From assembly GCA_002803225.1 (NCBI GenBank), contig NXFV01000458.1, forward strand, positions 1 to 64,000: a DNA stretch of 64,000 nucleotides. The letters run 5' to 3'. Below the pieces are notes generated by a model, which was given only the letters and a program-made list of their open reading frames with translations, was not told the origin of the DNA and ran no database searches. This document shows, piece after piece, positions 45,342-56,924 of this stretch; within the stretch, counting starts at the first letter, position 1; each line of letters starts with the position of its first letter. Made by a program: the position numbers and the translations under genes. This stretch comes from Gamarada debralockiae. Taxonomy: Eukaryota > Ascomycota > Leotiomycetes > Helotiales > Hyphodiscaceae.

Positions 45342-47338
45342 ATGGACCCATCATAGGTGCGACCAGCGGTATCATCGGCATCGTCGAGCTCATTGCGAAA
45401 ATCGTCAGCACTTTACACGAGCTTCATGCCAGATGGAAAGATGCGGACTTGACAATCGTCAACTTGATATCACAACTCACTTCCCTGAAAGCTGCACTGA
45501 ACAAGATTTCGGAATGGATGAGGTCTGATCTTGCAGATATTCCAGAGCACTATCAATTGGTTATCGACCTCGAAACTTCTATCATTTGCTGTCGAATGTT
45601 GATAACATCTATGGATTCTCAACTTTCAAAGCTCCGTTGGAACATTGACAGCAAGTTAGACATTGGGAGCAAGATTCGGGCGGTCTTCGCATTGGGAGAA
45701 GGCCAAGATTTCCAGAAATTTATCGAGAGACAAACCAGTGCTCTCACCTTGTTACTCGTTGCCTGTAATTGGTATGTTACTGATATCGAGCAGAAAATCT
45801 TTTATTCGCTGCTAAAAGAGCCGATAGCAAAACCCTCTCCGAGCAGAATTCATTACTTGAGATGAAGAGCAGTCGCGAAATCATTGATCAAGTCAAAGAT
45901 GATTCGACTTCTCTATATGTTCTCCACAATACCGACTCCCTTCTTAGCCGATGGACAAACTCAACAGAAAATTCATCCAAGTTATCAATGACATTCCAAT
46001 TCGACAAAGAACTACTAGTCTCAAAAGTCTACCAAGGTGCATTCCGATCCTTTCTCAAAGGCAGGGTTCGCAGGTGGAAAGTAGGAGATGCTGAGTCCAC
46101 CAAATCACTGTCAACTATTATGAGCGTCTCCTCTACCCAGGGTCCATCTACCTATCAGTTGGCAATACAATCGGTATATGACCACACTGTTCGCAGAGAC
46201 AGGACCAAAGACGGAGACTCCGTCTCATCCCTCATGGCTACCCGGGGTATATCTGCTGATGAGGCGAAGGAGCAGATGCAGATTGATAAACAGTTCGAGG
46301 AAGACCGCAAAAAGATGAACAGGGAAGTCAGAGTCCTGATGCTAGGAGGACCTGCCAGAGACAGGGACAAAATATTGAAGCAGATGGACGCTATTCATTG
46401 GGGTGGTAATACCTACAGGAATTTCGACGCGCACCGAGAGCGAGTAATACGTATGGTAGTTGATGCAATAAGAACTTGCATACAGGAGCTCAAGTCCTCG
46501 GGTGTAGACTTAGGAAGCAAAGTCGACTATGAGGCAGGCGTCATCCTCGAGCAATTGGGAACCAATTGGATATCCCCAAGACTTGCAACCGCAATGGATA
46601 CGCTCTGGAAAAGCTCGGAGTTTCGCGGATGGTGGAGCAACTGTTTCATAGAATCGCCAAGCATCTACAGTATGGATTGGGCCTCATAGTATGAAACTGA
46701 TTCCGTTCGTAGTCTTCAATGTCTGATATTTTGCTTATAGCTTCTTCGATGACATCCTCAGGATCGCTGCCGCCGGTTATATCCCAACGCGAGATGACAT
46801 TCTCAATACACCAGGAGCGAAATTAGGAAGCAAAGAAGTAAGGCTCCAAATGGGTTCTTTGAGCATGCACATCCTCGATTTTGGAGGGCAACGCTCTGAA
46901 CTCAAAAAGTGCATTCATCAATTTGAAAATGTCACATCAATCATCTACGTTGTCGATATATCCTCGTACGATGAAACACTTTGGGAGACGTCGAACGAAA
47001 CCAGTCTAATGGACAGTCTGGTCCTCTTTGACTACATAGCCAACTCTCCATGGTTCACGCGATGTTCGATCATTCTTCTGCTCAACAATGTCGACCGTTT
47101 CCGCCAAAAACTTCAAAGGAACCCGCTAAAAAACTACTTCCCCTCCTATTCTGGAGATTGCAGCATTAACAGTGCCGCGGAGTATATACAGTGGCGTTTT
47201 GCCGAAGCTAATAAGTCACACCTTAACTTGTATCCTCATCTGACATACCCTTCCGACACAAGTCTTATACGCTTTATCTTTGCGGCTGTGAAAGAGACAA
47301 TACTTCAAAATGCCCTAAGGGCCTCGGGTATCCTATAA
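45342..47338 (+). pseudogene. G-alpha-like protein with STAND-type N-terminus, P-loop degenerate
   Basis: The likely start is ATG 45342 (MDPS), where a one-base change is needed to continue as IGATSGIIGIVELIAKIV, a helical N-domain like that of fungal NLRs. The frame shifts again near 45800-45850. Then follow VRVLMLGGPARDRDKILKQM in the P-loop position (the GKS/T is lost), LEQLGTNWISPRL, and an intron (46689-46740) inside YFFDD. Then comes switch II LDFGGQRSELKKC, the NNVD guanine-specificity site (NKxD changed), and a C-terminal helix ending SGIL, TAA 47336. It resembles expanded, divergent fungal G-alpha-like proteins that probably do not hydrolyse GTP normally. The frame problems may be real or assembly-based. 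Confidence 0.65.
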
Positions 47339-47558
47339 TGCTCTGGCGCCTCGAAAGCACCTTTTATTCCAGCTCCAAGTAACAGTGGATGTCATTGAAT
47401 CCTTCCGATTCTGGCATTACAGTTCAGCAACCTGCTGAAACTCATCTCGATAACCTTCCGGGTATTCTCATTCGAAATATCAAAGAGTCGTATGAGTTTG
47501 AGAGAAGGACGAAGTGAGTGATATGGGTAGGGACGATAGGATGAAAATGTAAACAGGT

Positions 47559-47704
47559 GTCAGTTGAGCTGTTGTTTGGGGGCGAAATATTGCGGCATTT
47601 TTAGGACTAGCGGAGCTGAAAATACAAAGGAGGGGAAGAGCTTTCTTATACCACAAAGGAAGGGAAAATACAGGCTATACCCTATTAGGCAATTCCAACC
47701 AACA
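47559..47704 (-). repeat. LTR-like dispersed repeat, copy 2
   Basis: Second copy of the 43015-43163 repeat, same orientation, diverged by small indels and substitutions. The pair brackets the mariner relic and the G-alpha-like gene, about 4.4 kb apart. Confidence 0.65.
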
Positions 47705-48110
47705 ACAGGGCCATAGGGGTCACCTTCACAACGCAATCTTCTGTGGAGCACAGAACCAACACATTATCCATTCAGTTTGAGGAGAGAGGAACTGGGCAAG
47801 CACCAGTGGCGACGACGATAGGGGAGATATACCTAGGGAGTCTATCGAAGCACATATACTCATCCAAATGCTTCTAATATTCTTAGCTTAACTGTTATTA
47901 AAGTCCAACGGTTATTAATGGACTTCCTAATTTCTAATTTCGGTTAGCATAAATGGATCGATATAGGTAGATTGATATCTTTTCTGAAATCCAGACAGAC
48001 ATAATTTTAACTTCTACTGTAATAGGTGGTCTAAAGGCAGGGAAGATATAGGGTTGGCCTAAAAATTTGGTGGACCGGCCTATTTTTTATATAGTTGCCT
48101 ATAATTGTAG
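47705..48110. other. AT-rich spacer
   Basis: No gene. Homopolymer and TpA-rich sequence suggests old repeats. Confidence 0.35.
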
Positions 48111-48397
48111 GTATTATGCGTTGTAATTTCAGGTACTTATACTGTGTAATTTTACGTACTCGCGTATACCCGATAATTTCAGGTACTTATGCCCTGTAAT
48201 TTCAGGTACTTTGGCCCTGTAATTTCAGGTACTTGGGCCCTGTAATTTCAGGTACTCGCACATGGCCCTATAATTTTAGGTACTCGCGCATACTGGATAA
48301 TTTCAGGTGCTTATGCCCTGTAATAATTTTTTTTGAGTACTTGGTGTACCTAATAATTTTAGGTACTTAGGCCCTGTAATTTTAGGTATTTAGGCTA
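48111..48397. repeat. Tandem minisatellite, about eleven units
   Basis: Units of about 23-28 bp share TGTAATTTCAGGTACTT with spacers such as GGCCC. Units vary by point changes and short indels. It has no CRISPR-type fixed repeat/spacer plan. Confidence 0.85.
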
Positions 48398-48420
48398 AGA
48401 GAGCCCCAGTTATCATCCGA

Positions 48421-48627
48421 GCTGCCACCAGGAACACCCTTTTCTAGGGGCCTGTTTCCTGCTTTTATTCTACAGTCAACCCTTAATTAAAACACAAACA
48501 GACTTAATGCTCTTTTTACTTTGAAGGTTAATAATTATAGTATTGAATAGTTCTATTTTATTTGACAATGTGGTGGTGTGCAATTATTTGGAGTTGGGGT
48601 AAAGAAAAGATGCTCCTGGTGGCAGCC
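48421..48627. mobile_element. Small inverted-repeat element
   Basis: Ends share CTGCCACCAGGARCAYC and about 20 bp in inverted orientation. The inside is AT-rich without a frame. MITE-like; target duplication not clear. The right end lies about 70 bp from the SNF2 relic. Confidence 0.55.
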
Positions 48628-48695
48628 GACCCTATACCTTCCCATAAAGGCATAGGCGTCCTAAATGCGCTGCCCAGCGACTAACCCCATGTTCT

Positions 48696-50423
48696 TTACC
48701 TAGAATCATCATTATCGGTCGAATGCTCGCGCACCGCCCCCGCGTTAAAGATAAATTTGACCACCTCCTCGGTCTTTGTCGTCTTCCAGTTATCGCCTTC
48801 CGATATCAGCTTCATGAAGTCCATTCTTCGTTGTTTGTATGTGGAGGAGTTACTACACATCTGTCTTTCAGCTCGCTCATATTTATTCTGATCGGTATCT
48901 CGACCGCCCTCGTCCTCATTGTCGTCACCAACCGAGGCATATTTCGCGACAGGCGTGAGGAAATGCGCAGCGGCCATTGAGCTCTTAAGCATCCGTACCA
49001 GGTCGTGTTCTCCCTTTGCTTCCTTGACCTTCCACTCTTTCTTGAGACGCCTCAATTTCCCACCCCCCCTTCCCCCCCAAAAAACCCCCCAAATTGGTAT
49101 CGGGCTGGATATTGTGCTGCCAACTCGTTCTGGGCGGTGAAGTTCTCGCGAGTTTCATAGTTGATTGTAGCTGCCTCCAGCTGCTCGTCACTGGCATTCT
49201 TGTCCAACCAGCGGATGAATGTTTGGAGGGAATGAAATTGATCACGCTTCATCTTTCGTTCAAGATCATCCCGATACAGAAGATTCAAGTTCTATTTGCC
49301 CGAGCGGTCCTGCTCAACTTCAATAGGGTAGAAAAGTGGAGGTGGGACGTCGAGGATCTTCACTCCTTCGAAGAGCTGTTGTTTTGTGCGACGAAGTGTC
49401 ATGCTCTTAATAGCTAATGCTAAAAGAGCACTGCGATTCCCCTTGAGCTGGGCAATCTTTGACTTGTCCATCTCTCTTTTGTGTTCGACGTTGATAAAGA
49501 AAGGGTAGAAGAACTTCGGGTCGTCGAAAAGAGGGAGTCCTAGGAACATGAAATATGACAACAATTCGAAATAGTCATTGCCAAAATAGTTCCACTGATA
49601 ATGAAACGATAGGTGGCCATTAGTCGGGATGCGGCTAAAAAGGTTACAGTCGTACGATTTTGAATTGCATGGCCTTCTTCCAAAATAACTCGACCCCAAT
49701 TCACCGCAAAGAAGGGGCATTTTGGCCGAGTCAAGTTGATTTGCAGAAGTGGCACTTCGTCGATTGTGTCCTCTATGATCTGCTGAGCTTCAGACTTCGG
49801 TATATGATTCTCATCAGGTCGCTCGTTGACCCAGGGGAATTTCCTTCTGGCTCTGAATTCTCTTCCAGCCTTGGACCATCGATTGGATTGCACTCTGTAA
49901 TGGCAAGTGACTGCACAGTCTTTCCGAGTCCCATTTCATCTGCCAGTATAAAACCCTTCTTGTTTTTCTCCAAGAAAGCGCCGATTCCCATTCCATCTCT
50001 CTGGTATGTTGTGAACTCGAATGGCGGCGGTGGTCACTTTAATTGCGAGTGGTGGTGGGCAGCGTTGTACGCATCCGCATTGTTAGCCATATTTTGAAGG
50101 ACGGCATTGTGCTCGTGGCGAGAGTTAATGTTGTGCGAGGATTTTTGTGTGGAATCTTGACCTGCATGGGGACTATTAATCATCTCGTACATCAAAAGGA
50201 TGTCCTTTCTGTCCTTTTTCTCCTTTTCCTCCTTTGAGCCAGCTTTTGGAGCGCCTTTGAGAGCATCAGCGGTATTCTTGAAGAGACAAAGATAATATTC
50301 CTTATCTTCTTCATCGGAATTGTCCACTCGAGGTAGATTACATCGCAGTTCTTTCCTGTTTTGATAGTCCGGTTGGCCAGAACGTGGCGAAAATATCCCC
50401 GTCGGCTGCATAACCTCCTTCAA
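48696..50423 (-). pseudogene. SNF2-family helicase, truncated and broken
   Basis: Minus-strand frames in order: a charged N-terminal part (DNSDEEDKEYYLCLFK), then TGA 50034-50036 directly before PPPPFEFTTYQRDGMG, motif I ADEMGLGKTVQSLAI, motif II region WGRVILEEGHAIQN (DEGH changed to EEGH), FIISGTI, KSMTLRRTKQQL, and the spacer before lobe 2 ending GDNWKTTKTEEVVKF. Lobe 2 is absent. Frames change between parts and TAG follows RSGK near 49292. This is a decayed Rad5/ULS1-like SNF2 ATPase lacking a functional second lobe. It borders a small inverted-repeat element. Confidence 0.8.
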
Positions 50424-51644
50424 CAGTCCAAGTCTCGGAGACCCGCTGTGTCTTTCGAGAATCGCTTTTCTCCTAGAGGTGTGTAGGCCGCGTCCACCTT
50501 CGCCAATACAGGCCTATCCAATTTAAGAAACAGTTTGGACCACGCCGTGAGTACGTCTTCGTCAAGGGGGACTGATTTGATGGGTGGTGTATTGGACCCA
50601 TAGCGCTAGGATTAATGTGAGTAGAATCTGTCTCGTATTAGCTTAAAGTTCCAGGCTCAAGCCTGATGAAAAGGACATTAACTACCTGTGTTTTGGAAGA
50701 AGATTGTCATGCTTGTTGTATGCTTTTCTAAGGTTTCGAAGCCGGTTAGGATTTGGGTGCTCCGAGGAATAGGAAAGCTGAAGTTAAGAAAGGCGACCCT
50801 AAGATGCTAAGGTTTGATGCAGCTTTTCAAAAGAAGGTGAGTTGAACGACAGCTCCTAGCAACAGAGGAACTAAAGAAATACTTTAGAGATGATTTAGAG
50901 GCGAAGAAATTTCTAGGTAGATGTAGTAAGGTAGTTGGTTGAGTGAACACTGCTAACACAAACAAAAAAACCTTTAGGAAGATTCACTCCCTCAAAAATC
51001 GCACTTCTTCTTTAACACAGAAGTAAATTTTCAATGCCGATTACACCCAGGAATCACATCTTCTACATGCAAAATTCTAAAGAGTCTGGATGTAACACCA
51101 ACATCTACAACGACTTTCTCGATCTAACCTTGATTTCTGAGAGCCTATTCACCTATTACAGCGATTCCGCTTTAGCAATTAGATTCCTGCACATGACATT
51201 CACTTCTTTACGACTGTCACATTCTCTCTCCACCACTTAGCACTTGTTAGTCTCAGCAAACCCTCCAAATATAAAAGCTTATAGCTAATCAGGGTTACTC
51301 AACAAGACCAACCAGCGTCGTCCATTCGTGGATATTACTTTATTCCTAAACGGACTATCAGCTGTCCCTTCTCCTCAGCGTCGCTAATATCACGTGGATT
51401 GCACTTTCCAAATAAGGCATCTCGGTGGGAAGCTACGCTGCACGTCCACTGAGCACTAATTGGCTCAAGGATGCAGCCACAACGGCCTCATTATTTCTGA
51501 ATTTGGTGGGAAGCGGGAATGGCCAAGATCTGTTACAACCATAAGAGTAACTGCGCATCTCCTCTCGCTGGGGCACACAAGCTAAACTCTTGTTCATCAT
51601 TACCAAAGCAGCTTCTATTATTGATTCCACGTTTTTGAGGATTA
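50424..51644. other. Intergenic spacer
   Basis: No gene supported; may contain the 5' remains of the SNF2 gene and the promoter of the next gene. Confidence 0.4.
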
Positions 51645-53528
51645 ATGTCTACCTCAAACGCTCAATTAGTCGCAGGACCTCCAGGTGCCTTCCACACTTT
51701 TAGGGTAACGAAGCAGAATTCAACCCCTCGTAGAAGAGCGAAGTTTGGTCCAGAACGCCGCAGACAAGTAGGCGCCGTGCGCAAACGGGGAGCTTGCTTA
51801 AGATGCCGTCTGCTGCAAATTAAAGCCAGTCTCCTAAGTCCTCTTCCTGTATCTATGTTAATATTTACCAGTGTTCCGACGATGATCTCTGTACAACTTG
51901 TCATGGACTAGCCTTGGTCAATCACGCACATGAGAAAACAACTTTGTCGTTCTCGGGGTGTATTCGGACCCGGCTGCCTGAAGTGAGCGTCTTCAGTGGT
52001 GGTAACTACCTCCATGACGGCGCCGCGCGTATGCATGGTATGATGACTGACATCGACTCAGATATCCCGTCTCCGGAACTTCGAGCATTGTTGCACGCGA
52101 AGAGTAAGGCGCTCGAATTGGCAGGCATTTCCCTCAAATTTGCTTCGCAAGTCACGTGGAACCTAGAAGCCCTCGTCGATGACATAGTTAACTGGCTGAA
52201 TGCTCCCAATCTGTCCCCGACCAGCAAGGTCGGAACACTCTCATCTCCTGAATTTCTAGAGATCATTAAGCCCACTATGAAAGATGACACCTATATGTAT
52301 TTTCAACGCATGATCTACACTGAATCTCTCGCTTATACGCAATCCACCTCACCACATAAGCATTTCCTAAGCATCAACGAGCTGCATCAGATTGGTGCCG
52401 TTGCTGGTCATACTTGGTTGAAGGCACTCGATGAGAAACTCAAACCTCAACGTCTCAGCACATACTCCAAAGAGCAACTTTATGCTCTTTTCCTCTTATT
52501 GATTGGGACTATTCTTGCAGTGGGATATACCAGACCCGCTCAAGTCCCCTCTCCTGTTTTCAAAGAGGTAAGACCCATGCCTTGTTAAGCCAACGATAGG
52601 ATGAGATCAATCTGACTGAGAAACAGCGAGCTCAGTTTGAAGCTACTCGAGAGTTTCTCTGTAAGATCCTCGCACACTACGTGGTATTCGTAGCCTCCAA
52701 ACTTAAGCTACCCATCGCGGTCCATGTAGAGCAGTTTATCTTGGAGGCTGCACATGCGAGATGGCACAAGGAGGGTTTTTTCACATGGTTCCTGGATCCA
52801 AAGGAACAACAAGAAGTGTACGATGATACCGATTCCACTGCATCGAGCGAGGGGGAAGAAGACGAATACGACGACAACGGCTCAAGTTCGTCGATCGAGC
52901 ATGAGGAGCCAGATTTCAGCATAGTCTTATTGCAGAATGCTTTAGATAACCTGATGGGCTTAGGTCTGGCCAAAAGCTCCGAGGATTGTATCTATTCGTT
53001 CCCAACGCAGGAATTACAAGAGCCTCTAGGATCCGGCGAATCCCGAACTCTGATGACTCAAAATATCCGCCCTTACAGCCCCAATCACGAGTCTTCCTCA
53101 GCACACGAACGTCCACCAAGTTTTGAGCTTCCTAAAGTAATTCCTGTGTTTAGAAATCGACTAATGGAAGCTAACTCTGGACAGCCTTATGGAGAAGCTT
53201 CAAAATTGAGCGAGCTTGCTTCAAAAATCAGGAGGGACTTAATCGTGTTTTACCAATATACCACTGAGCCTCCCCCTTCCTTTCATCTAATGATAAAGAG
53301 GGGAAATAAAAGTCGATTCTCCATTGATGTAGCACCTCGAATGGTAAGATTACAGTCCTACTCTACCCTTCCTAGTAACACGGCGTGAAAAGAGTTTGAT
53401 TGTTATAATCAGTGTTCGAATCCGTTGTGTAGCTGGATATCGGTGACGGGTGAGCTGGTAGTGTGTCAGCACTGCTCCAACCCAATGAGATACCATGGTA
53501 GTTCTCGTTCCTCCCCAGAAGATCTATA
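51645..53528 (+). CDS. Zn2Cys6-type regulator with interrupted zinc cluster
   Basis: The zinc cluster is split. GACLRCRLLQIK at about 51800 joins directly to CSDDDLCTTCHG at about 51876 if an intron of about 50 nt is removed. Its start would be GC (GCCAGT) and its end CCAG, that is GC-AG, giving the CxxC..C..CxxC pattern. The body runs through SSPEFLEIIKP and KHFLSINELHQIG, a second intron (GTAAGA to ACAG, about 52569-52626), and an acidic linker with DDTDSTASSEGEEDEYDD. A TGA at 53386-53388 is followed in frame by a Cys-rich end, CYNQCSNPLCSW and CQHCSNPMRYHG, to 53528. The gene is probably a transcription regulator. Its state depends on the unusual intron and the TGA. Confidence 0.6.
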
Positions 53529-53827
53529 GCTAACGAGTACCGGTCTCGCAGTTCTTCAAGATCAACATCTCAACGAAAAATTCAGAAATCTTCTTGTCTA
53601 ATCTTAGTAACTTGGGGGCTCTGAAATCAAGGATATGACGGGTATGATAGCTTGCAAAGTAGCTTATAATATATAGAGTGATTCTAGTCTAGAAGAACCT
53701 TTTATTCCTATGATTCAATAATACGATAGATACTAAGAATCGACGCCAATTGTCACGCAGCACTTCACAATGGTCAGACAAGACAATACTTTATTACTCA
53801 AGAACAGCAGATAGGGAAGAAGAAGGG
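53529..53827. other. Spacer
   Basis: No gene supported. Confidence 0.35.
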
Positions 53828-53849
53828 TTTTTTTTTTTTTTTTTTTTTT
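53828..53849. repeat. T22 homopolymer
   Basis: Twenty-two T in a row, equal to an A tract on the minus strand. It may be the tail of an old retroposed sequence or simple slippage. The flanking region 53850-54149 has GTAGGCAG/GCTCAGG words but no gene. Confidence 0.6.
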
Positions 53850-54149
53850 AAATTTAGAAGCCCAAACGAGTCATCTGTCGAATCAGACGATATTGTGTAG
53901 TAAATTCATGTATTGATAGATATCTGAGGAGTGAAGACTCTAGCTATTGAAGCTTATATAAACTATCTGAACAATAGGCAGTCGTAGGCAGCTGTAGGCT
54001 CTAGAACCATATACTAGGTAGAAATCACAGATGAGTCTACTATGTGACTCATCATGTGACACATCGGTCACATGCCAACGCATAGCAACAACCAGAGCTA
54101 GTCTCATCTGACATCATCACACTTGCTCAGCCTAGCTCAGGTAGCTCAC

Positions 54150-56323
54150 TCACAGCACAGGCCATAGCAGCAACAGCTCAGATCCAAAGGCGAAATAGAA
54201 ATTGCTCATGTCGAGATTCCGATATCGAAATACCTGTTCCCTTGCCACCGCTTGAGTCCAGGAATTGCAAGCGTTCTGCATTACCGTGTGAAGAATTGTC
54301 CCGGCGTATCTTAATGACGAGCAGGGCAGGAACGTATCAACCAACCATCTGGGATCCAAGCCTGAAGCTAGCAAAAGGCCAACAGTATAACATTCCGCTT
54401 GACAGCGACGTGCTTCTTGATCGTATTGCCCGGAAGAGCAAGCCGCATCCATGGATGGTGCATCCAGTAATGTAGTCAGATGGCGATGCAGGCCAGGGGT
54501 GTTTCTTGGAGAGCTTGTGGTCCTTGATATAGAATTGAGTTGCAGTCAGCGAGCCACGTACTTTGAGAAAGTATTCCAGCATAGACAATGTAACTAGACA
54601 CTCTCCAGACCGATGGAAGGCCGAGTAATACACATTGCGGGACGATACCACTGTCAAATGGATCTATGTGCGACGTCTCGATCAAGAGTCGAGTGAGGCG
54701 GAACATGTAGGACTCTATTCCAAAACATCAACTGTCGGGATATTGGAAATATCCAGGCGCTGCTTCAGCGATGGTTGACGTAGAGAAACAGGAACTTTTC
54801 CCTCTATCTTTGACGGATCCAAGCCGCAATCTAGGAGAAAGGCTAGTATCCACAATTCTTGAAGCCCGAGATTCGATTCTCCTCTTTTACCGACGAGCAA
54901 ACTGGTGAGCATCCTGATCCAGGAGTTCAACGTGTCTGGTTTCTTCATAGTAGTAGAAGAAATTTAAATCCTTCCTCTTCTCTCGCAACAGTTTCGTAAA
55001 CCTTGTAAAAGCTACGTCCAGAAGAGCCGAACCATTCTCATTCAATCGAATGGCGAAGCCGACCTGTTCGAGAAGCTCTCTTGGAGAACTCTGAGATCTC
55101 CAATTTCACAAGCCATGAAAATTTCTGAATCGCTGCTTCGGTAGTTCAAGTGGTGGTAGGTGGTGCTTAAAGTTGCGGCCCACAAACCTTGTCGTCGTTC
55201 ATAGGTTATCAGGACTGCGTGCCGCAGTAGCCATGGGTTGGGCAAGATTGCAATGTGCGTTCGGGCGAAGCTTTCTCCTGACATGAAATCATCAGTGGCA
55301 TTTCCAGAACGTTTGTTCCCCGATATTGCGACTACCGAGGATTTGAATCGTACATTTCCAAACCAAGTGCTGTATATCTGTAGACAGCTACGAGCTTGGC
55401 TTTTTGTCATGTCCTTCTTGAGTTCTTTGCCAGTAAAATATACCCCTGTAAATTCATGCTTCCTTGATATTTGGGAAGTTGTTGACGAGTCTGTACTCAA
55501 TGTCTTTGAATCATGCAACTTCAAGGCACCAACTTGATGTTCTGTGCCTCGTTGGTCATCAATTGGCAGGCTGCCATTGTTCCACGTTTTCCCAACATTT
55601 GTACTTGTCTGTTGCGTAATATGCTCCACAAGAAGTCTATTCAGAGTATCTTCCACTGCTCTGGAGACAATTGTAGGCATTTCCGCTGCAAGACTATGAA
55701 CCGTATTCCGAGCATCGTCCGCATTATCATTCATCTCCTTCATTGTACCATCAATAGATGATATAATCGTGGCGGACGCCATGTGGATTGACTTTAAGCT
55801 TTCGACGGACTCTAGAATCGTTTGTGCTCGGGTTGAGGATTCTCTCTGGGCATCCCTGGTCATTTGTCAGATGCGCACAATACAAATAGTCTGATTCGAA
55901 CACCTACAAACTTCTCGTATCTCTCAAGTGCCCCTTCGCAGCCCTTAACCTCTCAATATATTTATGAATCTTCTCCTTCCCCAAAGCCATACCCAGTCGC
56001 CTTCCCCAAACCCTACGCGCTTTGCAATTAGGCCCAACCTTCGAGACTTCACCATATTTGTCCACGACTTGCGTCAATTTCGCGATAGATTCGCGACAAA
56101 ACTCCAATGCATCGTCTGGTTGCTGCCCGCGTGCGACGGATGTAACGCCTCCATTGTCAACAATGTCTCGAATCACTCGAAGTTCATGGGCGAGCAGCCT
56201 CAATTCGCCCGGTGCGTCTTTGACACCGTCAAATACATCGAGTAGATACGCGCAGCCTTGTGCAATCCGGCCTGCGAAGCCCACAACGGCGATAACTCCA
56301 CTCGCTGCTGCCAGCCCTTCCAT
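54150..56323 (-). pseudogene. STAND-type / ankyrin-like protein, partly broken
   Basis: Minus strand starts MEGLAAASGVIAVVGFAGRI, the fungal N-terminal helical domain seen ahead of NACHT or ankyrin proteins. An intron of about 60 nt ending in CCAG gives DAQRESSTRAQTILES. The body contains WRxxIL-like helices and the junction EIFMACEIGDLRVLQESFSN, which is the usual entry to ankyrin repeats. Near 55050 the frame shifts (SASPF to RLNENGSALLDVAF). Later pieces (WILAFLLDCGLDPSKIEG, VGLLLASGLDPRWLVD) keep ankyrin-like features but lie in other frames to about 54150. It probably served in self/non-self recognition. A pseudogene unless assembly indels are responsible. Confidence 0.6.
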
Positions 56324-56924
56324 TGTGTGCCATTATGATCGCAGGTGGACGCTATTTGGGGACTTGGTAGGTAAGAAGTAATCAATCGAGGATGAGCGCT
56401 AAAGAGATGTTCCTCGATTACTGTAAGGCGTGAGGCTATCGTGGTGTGTTATCGCAGAGAGCGGCTGCACCTTGCCAGCCCCCTGAACCTAGCACTCCCA
56501 TTTTATATATCTGCTTCATGTGCTTAGCAATCGGTCACGGCATCGGCATCGCTCATCTCAGCCCCTACCTCCCCAAGGTTAGAACATTCACAAGTCACTA
56601 GGCCATCATATCACAGAGTGGTCTCAACCACACATTCATTAGCTACCACTCGCTATCTATCCCTTCCCTTTGTCTCTCTTCCACGCCTTCATCGCGCAAA
56701 GAAAACTTCTACGTCTCACTCGTAAATAAAGCCAAGCCAACGCCAGATGAGTTCCATGGACCTCAGTCCAACCATCCACCCCGCAAACGCCACGCAACAT
56801 TCAAATCCAACCTAAAATATAAAAACGTAAACACCGGTAATGCTTCTCTTCGCTCTCTGTATTTGTACTTTTGCGATTGTCGGCACTGAAAAACCCAATC
56901 AATTGTTCTTTTCGTGAACCTGCC
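56324..56924. other. Intergenic region between convergent genes
   Basis: No gene supported; contains CT-rich sequence near 56640-56700. Confidence 0.4.

Noticed and set aside
48111..48397. CRISPR-like spacing of repeats
   Set aside because: Units are degenerate with short variable gaps, in a eukaryotic genome, with no cas genes; this is a minisatellite.
53413..53425. TTCGAATCC as a tRNA B box
   Set aside because: It lies in Cys-rich coding sequence, with no matching A box or cloverleaf.
53828..53849. T22 run as a Pol III terminator or tRNA end
   Set aside because: No RNA gene with A/B boxes is visible just upstream on either strand.
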